A stretch of 64,000 bases of DNA from Lumbricus rubellus (GCA_945859605.1 OX243821.1:34636167-34700166); one strand, 5' to 3'; counted from the stretch's first letter, positions 21,110 to 32,857 are shown. Numbers and translations: made by a program. The notes: generated by a model from the letters alone, not told the origin.

Positions 21110-21465
21110 GCTCATCAACCTATTTTGGCGCTAATTAACTAAAAGAGAATGTGCTATCCATTCCAGGCCGTAGATTCCTTCGCTCTGCAACGCATGGTGA
21201 CCTGGTTGTCCCTAATGGCTCGATCTTCCACAGTGCTGCATTATAAGCTTTGCTATGGTCGGTCCGTCTTTCTGGAATAAGTTACCTATTAGTCTCCGTA
21301 ATGAACTTCTTTGTCTTTCTTTGCCCCTTTTCCGCAAGCGTTTGAAAACCATTCTCTTTGATTATGGTTTGGTGTCAGGTCGGGAGCGCCTCTGAGGAGT
21401 TCTCTTGAAGTGGCGCTATATAAATGCTCGATTACAATTACAATTACAATTACAATTTAATATAA
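21110..21465 (+). pseudogene. LINE 3' end with (CAATTA)n tail
   Basis: Plus strand reads FWNKLPISLRNELL and LFRKRLKTILFDYGLVSGRE, the end of a LINE ORF2. Then the gcgcctctgaggagttct tail shared with SINEs, and (CAATTA)n. Confidence 0.7.
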
Positions 21466-21597
21466 TAGTATAGAAGCAATTAAGCGTGGAGTCTTTTTGC
21501 ATTTCAACGACATCGTTAAACACCGCAAACTAATCAGCAACCGGCAAAAGAAACTTCTTGCATAGTTATAAACTGAACTAGGCCACTCTGCGACTCT

Positions 21598-21675
21598 TCC
21601 GGTGCCAGTCCCAAGTCTAGATGAAGGAGGAGGGCGACGCTAATGATCTTTGCCATCACACAGTGTCGTTAAATG
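21598..21675 (+). repeat. CCAGTCCCAAG repeat
   Basis: gtgccagtcccaagtctaga and ggaggagggcgacgctaatg. Confidence 0.8.
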
Positions 21676-21821
21676 GAATACTACTGTTTGTGTTTACGTC
21701 CTCCGTGGCATTTGCTGCGAGTTTCATCACAATAGCTTATAGAGTGTTACTGGTAAAGCGAAGAAATTAGAGGATACTAATAGCGTTAATTAAAACTGTT
21801 TGGTAAACAGGAGCGCCTTAA

Positions 21822-21857
21822 ACACCTTTAAAATAGATTTACAAAATTCTATATAAT
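21822..21857 (+). promoter_or_regulatory. PSE/TATA-like module
   Basis: ACACCTTTAAAA, TATATAAT at +28. Confidence 0.7.
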
Positions 21858-22189
21858 CAGATATATTGTAATGCTCTGTCAATTCAAATCCCTTCCATGC
21901 GGATTATTATAGCTTTAAGTAAAATTAAACACAATATGAACTTTATCTCAAGAATGTTTTTTAAACAAGCGCCAACAAAGTCAACCACAACTATTACATT
22001 ATAAACTATGTAGTGTAACTCTCAATTTTGTTGATGTACTCCTACGCTCCTACAGCGTTTCGCATTGCTGCGTTTGAAAATAAACGTACACAGGGGTCTC
22101 CACGCCCAATTTCCTACGGCATTTCTGCGTGTTTGTAACCATCGATCAGTTAAAGTGCAACTTCGATTACTAATATTCCGATCTCATGA

Positions 22190-22225
22190 TAATTATATCA
22201 CTCTGTAAAACTAATTTAAAGGTGT
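22190..22225 (-). promoter_or_regulatory. PSE/TATA-like module
   Basis: ACACCTTTAAAT, TATAATTA at +28. Confidence 0.65.
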
Positions 22226-22494
22226 CCATTACAACCGCTACAACCATCCAACTATCTGTCATAACTAATATCACTCCAACTGCCAAACATTACAACATTG
22301 CAACAATAAGTTACTTAATATAATACTTAATTATTTTCTCCAGTTATTGCTGCTACTACTACCACTACTTCCGTAGCTGCTGCTGCTACTACTATTTTAC
22401 CAACATTAGTAAAAAAATGTATTTTGTAGTAATTAATTTTATTTTCTTTACAAGTACGAAAACACACTGTGATTCACATTTGCTTTAATTGTTG

Positions 22495-22530
22495 TATATA
22501 TTGGTTTATAGATGTTTGAAAAGAAGGTGT
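22495..22530 (-). promoter_or_regulatory. PSE/TATA-like module (weak)
   Basis: ACACCTTCTTTT, AATATATA at +28. Confidence 0.45.
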
Positions 22531-22867
22531 GAACCGATTACCTGTTTTCGACTTTTCACCCCATGACCTGTACAGTTGATGACGTCATTTCAACCAATAT
22601 TTTGAGAACTGCAGATCTAAAATATTATATACTTCGCAAACGGAACTTTTATTAATTATGTCAAATTAATAATTGGAATAAATTAATTAAATGACTTTCT
22701 GTTTTAAATGACAATATTAATATTTTGTTGAATGCTAATAAAAAAAGTTTGTTTAAATGGTCAATAATGGTTTCAATTAATAAATATTCTATGGGAATGC
22801 AAGGTTACAATACTACCACTGCTACTGCTACAATATATCGATATTGTTGGCTTAATTTCCAACTGCT

Positions 22868-23028
22868 CACCTTATAAATATTATAACGCACCTAATAAAT
22901 ATTATAACGCACACAATAAATATCATAACGCATCTAATAAATATTACGATGCACCTAGTCAATATTATGATGCACCTAATAAATATTTATGACGCACCTA
23001 ATAAATATTATGACGCAGATTGTAATAG
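22868..23028 (+). repeat. Minisatellite of 21-22 bp
   Basis: Eight units of type ACCTAATAAATATTATAACG. Confidence 0.9.
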
Positions 23029-23417
23029 GTCGTATTTCTTGGCCAAAGAAAACGCAAGAAAAAACCACAGTGGACTAGCAAACTAATCGACAAGGTTTTC
23101 TTGAAAAACCAAACGATATCATTATAATCTAATCTATATAATAATGATCAAATCGATGCTTTATGATCTCACTGATATAATAATGATCAAATCGATATAT
23201 TTATGATCTGGTCGATATAATTATTGAAAATGGTGGGAGGAAGTTGGGAGGGACCTGGGGAGTAAAAAGAAGAAGATACTGAGTAAAGGCAAGAGGAGGC
23301 GGAAAAGGAAGTGGAATAGAGGTTGGGAGATGAGGTTTTGAGGAATGCTATAATTTGAAAGAAGATGGCGTTGAGTAAAGCAGAAGAGAACAACTTACCG
23401 TGGGTTGTTGTGTCTAA

Positions 23418-23453
23418 TTTTTATAAATAACCTTTCCTCGATTAATAAGGTGT
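23418..23453 (-). promoter_or_regulatory. PSE/TATA-like module
   Basis: ACACCTTATTAA, TATAAAAA at +28. Confidence 0.6.
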
Positions 23454-23512
23454 TCAAAAAGTCGTCGATCAATTGACCTAATTTGGTTAGCGATAGAAAT
23501 GGCTTACATAAA

Positions 23513-23550
23513 ACACCTTTTTAACGTATACCTGAAATTTGATATAAATT
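23513..23550 (+). promoter_or_regulatory. PSE/TATA-like module
   Basis: ACACCTTTTTAA, TATAAATT at +30; divergent from 23453. Confidence 0.55.
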
Positions 23551-23724
23551 ACATTTCAGTCATTTCTGATTAGGTAATTCGTCTGCTTTTAAATTATCTA
23601 CTGAACAATTCACCATAACTATTTGATGTCAGGCACAGCCTGGTATAAGAAATGGCGTCCAGGCAGTGTTGGCAATTGGGTGAGCAGTGAAACTAATCGG
23701 TGTAGGAATATAAGCAGATTAGCG

Positions 23725-23820
23725 TGCTACTATCGCGGCGGTGTAGTGATGGCGTCGTGTCCTTGGAGCCGGAAGGTTCGAGGTTCGAATCCACCTCGCC
23801 GCGGTAGGACCTTGAACCTA
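23725..23820 (+). repeat. tRNA-derived SINE head
   Basis: GCGGCGGTGTAGTGATGGCG followed by box B GGTTCGAATCC; body missing after gtaggacctt. Confidence 0.7.
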
Positions 23821-23833
23821 TGTGTCTGTTTAA

Positions 23834-23868
23834 ACACCTTTATGAATATTATAAAAATGTTATAAAAA
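23834..23868 (+). promoter_or_regulatory. PSE/TATA-like module
   Basis: ACACCTTTATGA, TATAAAAA at +27. Confidence 0.6.
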
Positions 23869-23950
23869 AATCCAGACACCCAAAATTTTATTGCGTCATG
23901 TTCGCTTCCATTAGATGTAGCTAGTGAAGGTTCTCCTCTGACCGGTTTAC

Positions 23951-23985
23951 ACACCTTTAGAAATAATTACTTAGTGCTGTAAATA
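23951..23985 (+). promoter_or_regulatory. PSE/TATA-like module
   Basis: ACACCTTTAGAA, TGTAAATA at +27; 117 bp after the previous module. Confidence 0.5.
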
Positions 23986-24089
23986 ACTTCATTGCACAAT
24001 TTTTTTAAGTGAATGAGTTCGTGCTTTCGACTCATTTGGCTACAACCAACTCTACCACAACCACCACCAGTCTGTACGTCGTTGTACAT

Positions 24090-24396
<307 letters not shown>

Positions 24397-24511
24397 AAAT
24401 AAAAATTACGGAGTGGATGGATTCGATTTGACCAGGGTCTATGACAACAGAGGCCTTTACCCTGGACAGAAATTTGCTCTGCATATTACAGCACTTATGA
24501 GCAAGGTAGGC
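24397..24511 (+). other. Repeated exon-like peptide, copy 2, with serine-coding triplets
   Basis: The (TCA/TCG)n array upstream is in frame as poly-Ser and runs into KNKNYGVDGFDLTRVYDNRG and LYPGQKFALHITALMSK, ending at AAG|GTAGGC. This looks like an exon whose Ser/Thr-rich part expanded into a microsatellite. A minus-strand module begins 79 bp after the donor. Confidence 0.5.
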
Positions 24512-24554
24512 CTACTAGACTAGATTTTAAAGAGAGGAATTAATTGCTTTTGGG

Positions 24555-24590
24555 TTTTTTATCACCACGCGTTACTGGTTTTTAAGGTGT
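24555..24590 (-). promoter_or_regulatory. PSE/TATA-like module
   Basis: ACACCTTAAAAA, ATAAAAAA at +28. Confidence 0.5.
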
Positions 24591-24924
24591 TAATAATTTT
24601 TTTGTTATTTCATCAAATCTTGGTTTTATGAGTTCAATGCTCGAGTTATCTTGTTTCAAATCTTGTTTCAGTTTCGTATAAAACTTCTGAGTGTTCAACA
24701 ACATTTTGCTGTTGTTGCAGAGCTTAGCGCAAATGTGGTTCTTATCGACCCAATATACTTTTCTCGCAGCCGTTTGATTTTAGGCCTATACTTATTTTAA
24801 TTTAAGTTAAAAAGGTAGCTAATAAGTTTCGTGATAATATTATGACAAAACTTAGGCGACGAGTTCACGTATTACCAGCAAACGATACAATGAAGAAGTA
24901 CTTACTACAAACTATATTACAAGG

Positions 24925-24938
24925 ATGATGATGATGGA

Positions 24939-24970
<32 letters not shown>

Positions 24971-25008
24971 CGACGACGACGACTACGACGACGACGATGA
25001 TGATTATG
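24925..25008 (+). repeat. (GAT)n/(GAC)n microsatellite
   Basis: Pure triplets. Confidence 0.9.
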
Positions 25009-25317
25009 CTGATACATTAAAAACGTTCCCGACAACACTTTTTAAATTTTAGACAGAACTTAACTTAATGACTTAATTTTAGTTGGTTTCGTATCTCTTC
25101 TAGATATGAGTCCAAGGTTTAACATCTTATTATAGCTAATAAACTGTTTCAGCTAATAATTATAAGTTCTTTACTGCTGTCTGACGTTTACACAGAAAAT
25201 ATCGAATTGCGTTACGATAATATATCGACTATTTTCACATTTTTATGTATTATGAACACTTCTGGGTATCAAAAGATGCTCTGCTTAGTATGAAAAATAG
25301 TTATTCGGTCGACTTAA

Positions 25318-25353
25318 ACACCTTTAAAACATGTACTCACAATGTTATAAATT
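25318..25353 (+). promoter_or_regulatory. PSE/TATA-like module
   Basis: ACACCTTTAAAA, TATAAATT at +28. Confidence 0.7.
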
Positions 25354-25829
25354 ATAACGTCATGTAACAGATCGCGATAGAAATACGTTCTCTCCATAGA
25401 ATGGCATGCGTTGCTTCTATTCAAAATGAATTTCGGTAAATATAGAGTTGATAAGCTTAGGGGAGGGAGTGATATTCACACCCTCTGGTACCACGGGTAT
25501 ATCGGACACAACTTTTGAAAGGTTTGAGACATTATCATAACCTATGCCACAAAGTATATGCAAATGAACGCCATACTGCTTCATAAGATTCCATTTTTAT
25601 TCCATATGTAAAATGCGGAAAAAGTTCGGAAAAAACTGAATATTTGGTACCAGCCACTTTGTAGCACAGTGATTAATTAAATAAAAGATATTACAAATGT
25701 CATGAGATCTAATAAAACCACAAAATGTTCGTTTAAATGGTTGCAGCTCTTTTTCATATCGCTGCTGTCCGTTATCGTTTTTGAGCCTCATCACATTGCT
25801 ACCGGAGTTTTATACAGACAACTATGAAA

Positions 25830-25865
25830 ACACCTTTTAAACTGTAGCATACGACAATTTAACTT
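25830..25865 (+). promoter_or_regulatory. PSE-like module, convergent pair 3
   Basis: ACACCTTTTAAA, TTTAACTT at +28 (no TATA). Confidence 0.45.
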
Positions 25866-25909
25866 CAGAAGATTTTGATATGTCAAACAGTTATTTCCTG
25901 CACCGACGT

Positions 25910-25945
25910 GCTTTATAGCGGTCGTGAGAAACGTTTTGGAGGTGT
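25910..25945 (-). promoter_or_regulatory. PSE/TATA-like module, convergent pair 3
   Basis: ACACCTCCAAAA, TATAAAGC at +28. Confidence 0.6.
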
Positions 25946-26039
25946 TTAAAGAATAAAAATAACAAATTATGTATAATAATCCCCCAAGGAATTAAACATC
26001 ATAATTATAATTATAGACTTTTAGCTGAACCTCGATGCA

Positions 26040-26245
26040 AAAAACAGTCATGGGCTCACGTGCATTCCATGCCTCAGCACCCAATGAGTGGAATCAGCTT
26101 CCGCTCTCTGTTCGTAGCTCAAACTCACTTCCCTCCTTTTAAAAGCGGCCCAAAACTCACTATTTCTTCTTGGCATCTTCATCTGGCGGCTGACTATCCG
26201 GGCCTCAGATTCACATTTCGGTGTGACCTTGCACGTTACAAATTT
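26040..26245 (+). pseudogene. LINE ORF2 C-terminal relic
   Basis: Reads MGSRAFHASAPNEWNQLPLS and VRSSNSLPSF, then a stop: the typical G(S/P)..WN.LP...R block. Confidence 0.6.
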
Positions 26246-26269
26246 ATTTAATAAAAAAATATATAATAA

Positions 26270-26360
26270 TAATGAATGGATGGATAGATGGACGGATGGA
26301 TAGATGAATGGATGGATTAGTGGATGGATGAATTGATGAGTGGATGGATAGATGTATGTG
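26270..26360 (+). repeat. (GGAT)n microsatellite
   Basis: Imperfect GGAT/AGAT units. Confidence 0.85.
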
Positions 26361-26374
26361 GGGTATAACTATCT

Positions 26375-26510
26375 TGTCTTTTTCACGTACCACTGCCATG
26401 CAGCAAAGAGCATTTTCCGTGGAATGGTCTACCTGTGTATCTCCCTACTTTCGTCTTGTTAAGGATTTTCCGTTCAACCAGGCAAAGACCTTGAAGAGGC
26501 GCCATATAAA
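26375..26510 (+). pseudogene. Worn LINE 3' end
   Basis: RAFSVEWSTCV then the gaagaggcgccatataaat tail. Confidence 0.45.
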
Positions 26511-26625
26511 TATATGCTATTGGTTGGATCGTAGGTGATCACCTCACATTTGGAGCCTCATGATGATGACCAATTTTCTTACTGGCTGTGTTATTTATGC
26601 CAAGCATGCAAATCGATCTCTCTAG

Positions 26626-26661
26626 GCACCTGCAAACTGTGTTCATATTGCGTTATATAAG
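26626..26661 (+). promoter_or_regulatory. PSE/TATA-like module
   Basis: GCACCTGCAAAC, TATATAAG at +28. Confidence 0.5.
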
Positions 26662-26744
26662 CGTGACGATCTCACAAAATTCAATTTCAAAATCCGTGCC
26701 ATAATCTTCGACGTTGCTGTAGAATCGTAACTCCGCCACTGGTT

Positions 26745-26815
26745 GCACTCAGCCAGTGCCAGTCCAAAGCCTTGATAAAGGAGGAGGGCGTCACTAATGG
26801 TCTTTGTTACCAGTG
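26745..26815 (+). repeat. CCAGTCCCAAG repeat
   Basis: gtgccagtccaaagccttga and ggaggagggcgtcactaatg. Confidence 0.8.
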
Positions 26816-27357
26816 GTATGGTAACCGCTGAGGTGGATATCAAGATCTTCATCAATGTTACCATCTTGTCCATTTCCAACGTCAATTATACATTGGAGCT
26901 ACGACTCTACTTTCTGGATAACTATCTACCGCACTCTCGCTCTCTTTTCTAAGACTCTTTTATCGCACTGGCCACGGCTGTGAACGGCAGATTTACTAAT
27001 AATTTCATTACATAGCATTACATAGAAGTTAAACAGATCAAAGTACACGGAAAAGTAGCAAAAGGAGAATGATTGAGAAAATTAAGTGAAATAAAAAAAA
27101 GAAAATGACGAGAATTAAAATTAAAACGAATTGGAATATCATTTTTAAAGACTTTCAAGATGTCAAAACTTGTAGCTATGTAATGTGATGTCGTTATTCT
27201 ATTGAATAATAATAATGCTTCTAAGTCGTAGTATGTTATTATTCTATCAAATGCGACTAAAAATAATCAGATATATTATTTAGAAATAAATGTTGCGTAG
27301 TAAGACAAAATTAGCATGCGTCAAACATGAATCAACGCATTGCAGAGTATATATACG

Positions 27358-27425
27358 ATGGTGCCAGTCCCAAGTTCTGTGAAATGAGGAGGGCAACGCT
27401 AAACATGTTTGTTACGAAACAGAAG
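27358..27425 (+). repeat. CCAGTCCCAAG repeat
   Basis: gtgccagtcccaagttctgt; module 74 bp on. Confidence 0.8.
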
Positions 27426-27434
27426 AATAGCTAG

Positions 27435-27471
27435 ACACCTTTCAACGCTGCTAATCGAAAATATATATATG
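27435..27471 (+). promoter_or_regulatory. PSE/TATA-like module
   Basis: ACACCTTTCAAC, TATATATG at +29. Confidence 0.6.
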
Positions 27472-27479
27472 AGACCCAG

Positions 27480-28240
27480 AAAAGTTATCTTGTAATTTAA
27501 ATCTAAGAACTATAATTATTGAACTACTGTAACAGTTGTCATGGAAACATGCAATCAAACGAGCAACACAAATTACGATACTCTCAACAATTTATAATAA
27601 CATTTTTTTATTTTTTATTTTTCTTATAATAACATTTTTTTATTTTTTTATTTTTTTTATAATAACAATTTATTTTATTTTATATAAAAACATTTTTGAC
27701 AACTGATTCGCAAGAGCAAAATCTTTTCCTCTGACGTCTAAACAACACAAATTTAATTTGCAGACAACATAATCGTTCGTTATCATAATTATGATCACTG
27801 TCAATAGGCCTACTATTATTCTCCAATCTTCTCATTTTAACTCAGTTGGAGGAGGTGGATGGTAGAATTCTCGACTCAGATTTCTTTTGAGAAAATACAA
27901 TACGATCATACGATCGGCGGAAATGTCTTCTTAATACGCGCTTTCGCAAAACACACAACATTCTTAATTTATAGTGTTAGAACATTACGCTCGGCGAAGC
28001 AACTAGTTTGGTTTATTACATAGCGTTTTCATTGATAACAACTACATTCTAGCACAAAATCAGGCATACAAATATATTCTAAGTTTGTCAAAAATGAAAT
28101 ATGGCCAACTTGTGTAAATATGAATTGTCTTTAAGCCTGTAAAATTTCATTTCGAAATTCTTACTTCTGGCCAAGATATGGGCAAAAACCGTAGGGGGTT
28201 ACTTTTTATGGCCCACCCTGTAGAAGTTCTGTTCCTACAG
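27480..28240. other. No gene seen; AT-rich
   Basis: Includes a tandem of about 45 bp built on ATAACATTTTTTTATTTT at 27595-27690. Confidence 0.5.
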
Positions 28241-28357
28241 TGCCAGTCTCCACGTGATACTGTGAAGGGGATGGCGACGCCAACCATTTTTTTTATAGCT
28301 AAACATATTTTTATAGTGTAGCTAAACTGAAAATTACCATTACTTCATTACTATGAC

Positions 28358-28532
28358 GATGTGATGCTACGAGAGGGTTGTTTCACCCTTGGTCTTCAAC
28401 GCCATTACAGCCGCGTGTCTTGACCCCATTGATGGTCATCATCACCCTCTGCTTATCTACCAATTCATCAACGAAGGAAACCTCAAGAAGTTCCTACAAC
28501 GATGCAAGATTTCAGACGTTGCTTTTCAATAG
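28358..28532 (+). pseudogene. Second broken copy of RYK alphaC-hinge exon
   Basis: Starts at the codons for DVMLREGC and runs to CAATAG. It shares with the 7.1-kb copy the same 14-bp deletion and the same terminal stop, so both come from one already broken ancestor. A promoter-like module follows at 28606. Confidence 0.8.
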
Positions 28533-28605
28533 GTGACAAAAAACAAAAAAAGTTATCGTTAATATGCGGTATTTTCGACATTTCTGGGTAACGCAGTTGT
28601 CTTGA

Positions 28606-28643
28606 ACACCTTTAAAATGCTGTTACATAATGCCTATATAAAT
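28606..28643 (+). promoter_or_regulatory. PSE/TATA-like module next to RYK pseudo-exon
   Basis: ACACCTTTAAAA, TATATAAAT at +29; 74 bp after the second broken RYK exon. Confidence 0.7.
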
Positions 28644-29334
28644 ATGGCTCGGGAAATCAATTTATGTTGGCCAGCTTTCAAGAATACCAAAGAAAAATAG
28701 TATAATCTATGTCATAACTGATACTCAAACATTTCTGTAAATGAAATAAAGCGAAGATAAGAAATTTGATGTTGAATCATACTGCCTACATCGGATTCTT
28801 TTTCTGCACAATGTATCAGTCAAATGAGCTACATCATGTCGTAAACATATGAATCTTAACCCTCGGGCTACCAGGGGGAGGGGGTGGTATCCACCCCCCT
28901 ATGTTTTTTCCACATCAAACTTTTTCGTTTGGAATAAAATTTTGACGTTTTAGGTAGCTGCAGAGGATTCAGTTGCACACATTTTGAGCTAAAATGTGTG
29001 ATGATATACCATACCATTCAAAAGTTATACCCGATATACCCGAGGCACCAGGGGGGGATACCATCCCCAAGGGCGGAGTTTATCAGGAACTAGGGGGGGC
29101 TAAGCCCCCCAGGAATCCACCGACTTGACAATGTATCTATAAGGAATCCCAAGGGTAAAAAAGGCACTTGTGGGGACAACTAACGACCAAGACTGTAAGT
29201 TGTTGGCCACCAGACATGGGCGGAGTTTGGTCTCAGCTCTTGAGGGGAGGGCTAAATGAATGTTCCGCGGATCTCTATAATACTCAAGTCACTTCAAAAC
29301 AGCAGGTCGTTGATAACGCTGGAATCAAAATGAT

Positions 29335-29910
29335 GGACTTAGACACCTGAAAATCATTGGTAACACGGGAATAAATATGATGTCCTTAGACACCCAAAAA
29401 TAGTTGATAAAACAGAAATCAAAGTGATGTCCTTAGACACCCGAAAACCGTAGATAACCCTTGAATCAAAATGATGCCTTTAAACACCCGAAAATCGTTG
29501 ATAACTCTAAAATCAAATTCATGTCCTTAGACACCTGAAAATCGTTGAATCAAAATGAAAGCCTTAGACACCTGAAAATCGTTGGTAACAATGGAATTAA
29601 AAAAATGTCCTTAGACACTTCAAAATCGTTGATGATATTGGAAAAAAATGATGACCTTAGACACCCGAAAATCGTCGAATCACAATGAAGTCCTTAGACA
29701 CCAGAAAATAGCTGAATCAAAAGGAAAATCGTTGGTAACACGGGAATCAAAATGATGTTTTAGACACCCGAAAGTCGTTGATAATACTGGAATTAAAATG
29801 ATGTCCTTAGACACCCGAAAATCGTTGATAACACTTGAATCAAAATTATTTTCTTAGACATCCGAAAATCGTTGGAAACACTGGAATCAAAATGATGTCT
29901 ATAGACACCC
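29335..29910. repeat. Minisatellite of about 47 bp, left foldback arm
   Basis: About a dozen units of type CTTAGACACCCGAAAATCG, TTGATAACACTGGAATC, AAAATGATGTC; units differ by small changes and deletions. Confidence 0.85.
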
Positions 29911-29936
29911 GATAAAAGTGCTTATTAAGTGATGTA

Positions 29937-30003
29937 CAATGCCATGCAAATTTCTGTCCAGGATAACGGTCTCTGTTGTCATACACCCTGTTCTAATCGG
30001 ACC
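29937..30003 (-). other. Repeated exon-like peptide, copy 3 (fragment inside foldback element)
   Basis: Worn fragment of the same repeat, captured in the centre of the foldback element inside the 28.9-kb piggyBac-like element. Confidence 0.4.
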
Positions 30004-30039
30004 TATCTATCACTCGATCACTCAATAATCATATTAAGA

Positions 30040-30262
30040 AACTACATAGAAGTATTCCGAAAATTGCTGTTATACTTTTACAATAAAGTATGGATAACGT
30101 GTATACTCCAGAGGAAATAGAATCAAGCAACAATGTTGCCTATTCTTCAACCTTTTAAGAAACTACATAGAAGTATTCCTAATATTGCTGTTATACTTTT
30201 ACAATAAAGTATGGATAACGTGTATACTCCAGAGGAAATAGAATCAAGCAACAATGTTGACT
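30040..30262 (+). repeat. Tandem duplication of about 115 bp
   Basis: Two near-identical units beginning aagaaactacatagaagtat, in the centre of the foldback element. Confidence 0.85.
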
Positions 30263-30639
30263 ATAATAATTCTTCAACCTTTTAAAGATACTGCAGCTCT
30301 TGAACTACATTTTACCAGTATAGTGGCCTTCTTAGGAGTAGAGCCGCATGACTATTTTTTACAGCGGTAGTCGGTAGAATAGCATGGCCGCTTACCGCGG
30401 TTAGAAGACGACAAATATTATAGCAGTGAAAGCCTAGTGCTCATAAGGTATGCGTAAAGATACATTTTGACACAGTGGAAATTTTAGAGGGGATAAATGA
30501 CAGTACACTCTGTCGTAAACGCTTTTGCGGTGGCCCGCTAGACATTTTATTTTCTAAATAAGTGACGGCTTAAAATTTGAAATTTAGTTTACTAAATAAA
30601 CAAAGATTGATGATCAAGCGTCTGTTGCAGCTGTTTCCG

Positions 30640-30865
30640 GGTGTCTAAGGACATCATTTTGATTTCAGTGTTATCAACGATTTTCGGGTGTCTAAGGTTA
30701 TCATTTTAATTCCACTTTTACCAAGATTTTCGGGTGTCTAAGTACATTATTTTATTCCATCGATACCAACGTTTTTAGGGTGTCTAAAGACACCTTTTTG
30801 ATTTTAGTGTTGTCAACGATTTTTGGGTGTCGAAGGACATACTTTTTGATTCCAGTGTTAAAAAC
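30640..30865. repeat. Minisatellite of about 47 bp, right foldback arm (inverted)
   Basis: Four to five units in reverse orientation (CGATTTTCGGGTGTCTAAGG). Confidence 0.85.
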
Positions 30866-31878
30866 GACTTGCTGTTTTGAAGTTGACTTGAATATTATAG
30901 AGATCCGCGGAACATTTTTTTAGCCCCCCCAAGAGCCGAGACCAAACTCCGCCCATGACCACCCCTCTTAGAATATCGGCTGTATCTTATACGTCCTTTG
31001 ACATGAAGAGACACGAATTACACCATTCTGTAGAGGGAATGTCGGGCTACATTTTGGTGGTCACGGAGTTGTCTTTTGACAACCGAAAGTGCTCAAAATA
31101 AATTAAAATATATAAAAAGGTGTTTTATTTTCATAACATTTTCATGTTTTCCTATTAAAAATTATTCATAATTTATTTTTCAAGAGAAATAAGGTATGCC
31201 ATTCTATAGAGGGCATTTAGGGCTATTTTGTGATACTAATTAATTTGACATTTGATGACCGGAAGTGCTCAAAATAAATTTAAATGTGTGAAAATGTTGG
31301 GTTTTTTTACAACGTAAACCGATAAGTCTGCGTAAACGTTTTTCAGCAGCTTATACATGTTTTTTTCTTCTTTTTATTTTAATTAAAACTAACTTATTAC
31401 TAGTTTTTATAGTTGGATATTGGACTTTTTTATATGTAGACTATTTTTAAATAAATAAATTTTGTTAAAAACACAGAATCAAATATTTTGCTTATGCGAA
31501 AGTATACATTTTGTGAAATCAACGGGTGACTACGGAAAAAAATTCATAATACCGGGGTGCTTTCATATATTTCAAACCTAATTATACCATTTTGTGCAAA
31601 AATGAATGCTGAATCCATTGATGTAATACAAGTTATGATATCTCAAACCAAACCCAAAATTCAAAGGGGGTGGTAACCACCCCTTCTTATTGGTAGTCAG
31701 TGTTATAAAAAAAGCTTGGTAGCCTGAGGGTTAATATGATAATGTAAATCTGAACTTGTTTATGTTGCGAAAAATTGAATGTTACATAGACCAACGAACG
31801 TGGTTTTTATAGGCTGACAAATGTCTCTGAAATATACAAAAGATGCAAAAATACTGAGGTTTGAATAGGAACATTTAG

Positions 31879-31914
31879 ACACCTCTAACACGTTTATACA
31901 AAAGCTTAATAACT
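31879..31914 (+). promoter_or_regulatory. PSE/TATA-like module in unit B
   Basis: ACACCTCTAACA, TAATAACT at +28. Confidence 0.55.
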
Positions 31915-32804
31915 TTGGAACACGTAGGGAAAATACCTGCAACCTATAACCATATTGATCATCATCGTAAAACATCTCTAAGTTTTTCCATCGTTGTCTG
32001 TCCAGAGCGATGTGGCAACTCAACTATATCATCAAACTATTCTATAACCCCCCAGATTTTTCGTTGGACATAACCTCCCCTCGGACAAAATCCTCCCATC
32101 ATGTACAAATCCTAGAATAGTGCCATAACCGATAAGACTTCGAAAGTTCTTAATGCCATTTAACTAGCAACTACATCTGACCTTTCCATTCAAAATTAAA
32201 TTCAATACAGTAGAGAAATGAACGAATGGGAGTCGTCTACCGTAGGTAGCCCTACGAAGGTTTGTTAACGTCATTGACGTATCCTAAGTCCAATTAGTGT
32301 CAGTAGGCATAGAATTAGATTTGAAATAAATGAATGAGAATCGTATGTAGGACCTATTTGTTTAGTGTCTACAAGAAAAGTTTGTTAACGTCAGTTAGTC
32401 TACGTCATTTCTAGGTAATGATATAATAGACTGGGGGGATAATGTCCGGAAGGATAATGTCGTACACCCCTATAATTTAACCATTCATACATCTTTATCT
32501 TGATCTTGATCAGAGATGCAACAACAGCTGCCTCTGCCTAACTACTGCTGACGACCAATCAAAGTTTCCATCTCTCTGATTAACATTTCCCACCGAGAAT
32601 CTTCGTCCTTGTCCTCAGTTTTGAGTTCCAAATTAAGGACAAATTAAATTACAGTTCTCGAATACTTTACAGATACTAGACCATAGCCGCTCTTTCTCAA
32701 TACCATTCGGGTCATTTCTTTCATTGTAACTGGCTGCTGTATGCCAGCATGGGGGCTTAATATTGCGAATGTTATCGCTATTCATTTTGAACCATCTAAA
32801 TTGC

Positions 32805-32857
32805 CGTTACCCTAGACAGAAATTTGCTCGGCATGTTACAGCACTTATGAGCAAGGT
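32805..32857 (+). other. Repeated exon-like peptide, copy 4 (partial)
   Basis: Only the RYPRQKFARHVTALMSK part with AAG|GTACTAG remains. A minus-strand module begins 82 bp after the donor, as in copy 2. Confidence 0.45.

Larger units (their letters stand above)
22160..22840 (+). repeat. Dispersed duplicate A, second copy
   Basis: See the 560-1230 partner; differs by scattered changes and small indels. Confidence 0.85.
29061..30958. mobile_element. Foldback-like element with minisatellite arms
   Basis: Inserted in the piggyBac-like element between GGATACCAT and CCACCCC. Its outer parts are inverted copies: GGGCGGAGTTTGGTCTCAGC plus TGTTCCGCGGATCTCTATAA on the left, their complement at 30883-30955. 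Behind these come arms of tandem repeats of about 47 bp in opposite orientation. The centre holds other captured DNA. Exact ends uncertain by some bases. Confidence 0.65.
28856..31735. mobile_element. piggyBac-like element, family 1, with nested foldback element
   Basis: TTAA duplications at 28856-28859 and 31732-31735. The ends CCCTCGGGCTACCA and TGGTAGCCTGAGGG are inverted repeats. Next to each end is a hairpin GGGGTGG-3 nt-CCACCCC. No transposase ORF. Subterminal regions match the 53.7-kb copy in reverse. A related unit at 48358 shows the unoccupied TTAA site. Confidence 0.85.

Noticed and set aside
29335..29910. Regular repeats looking like a CRISPR array
   Set aside because: Eukaryotic DNA; units are head-to-tail minisatellite without unique spacers.
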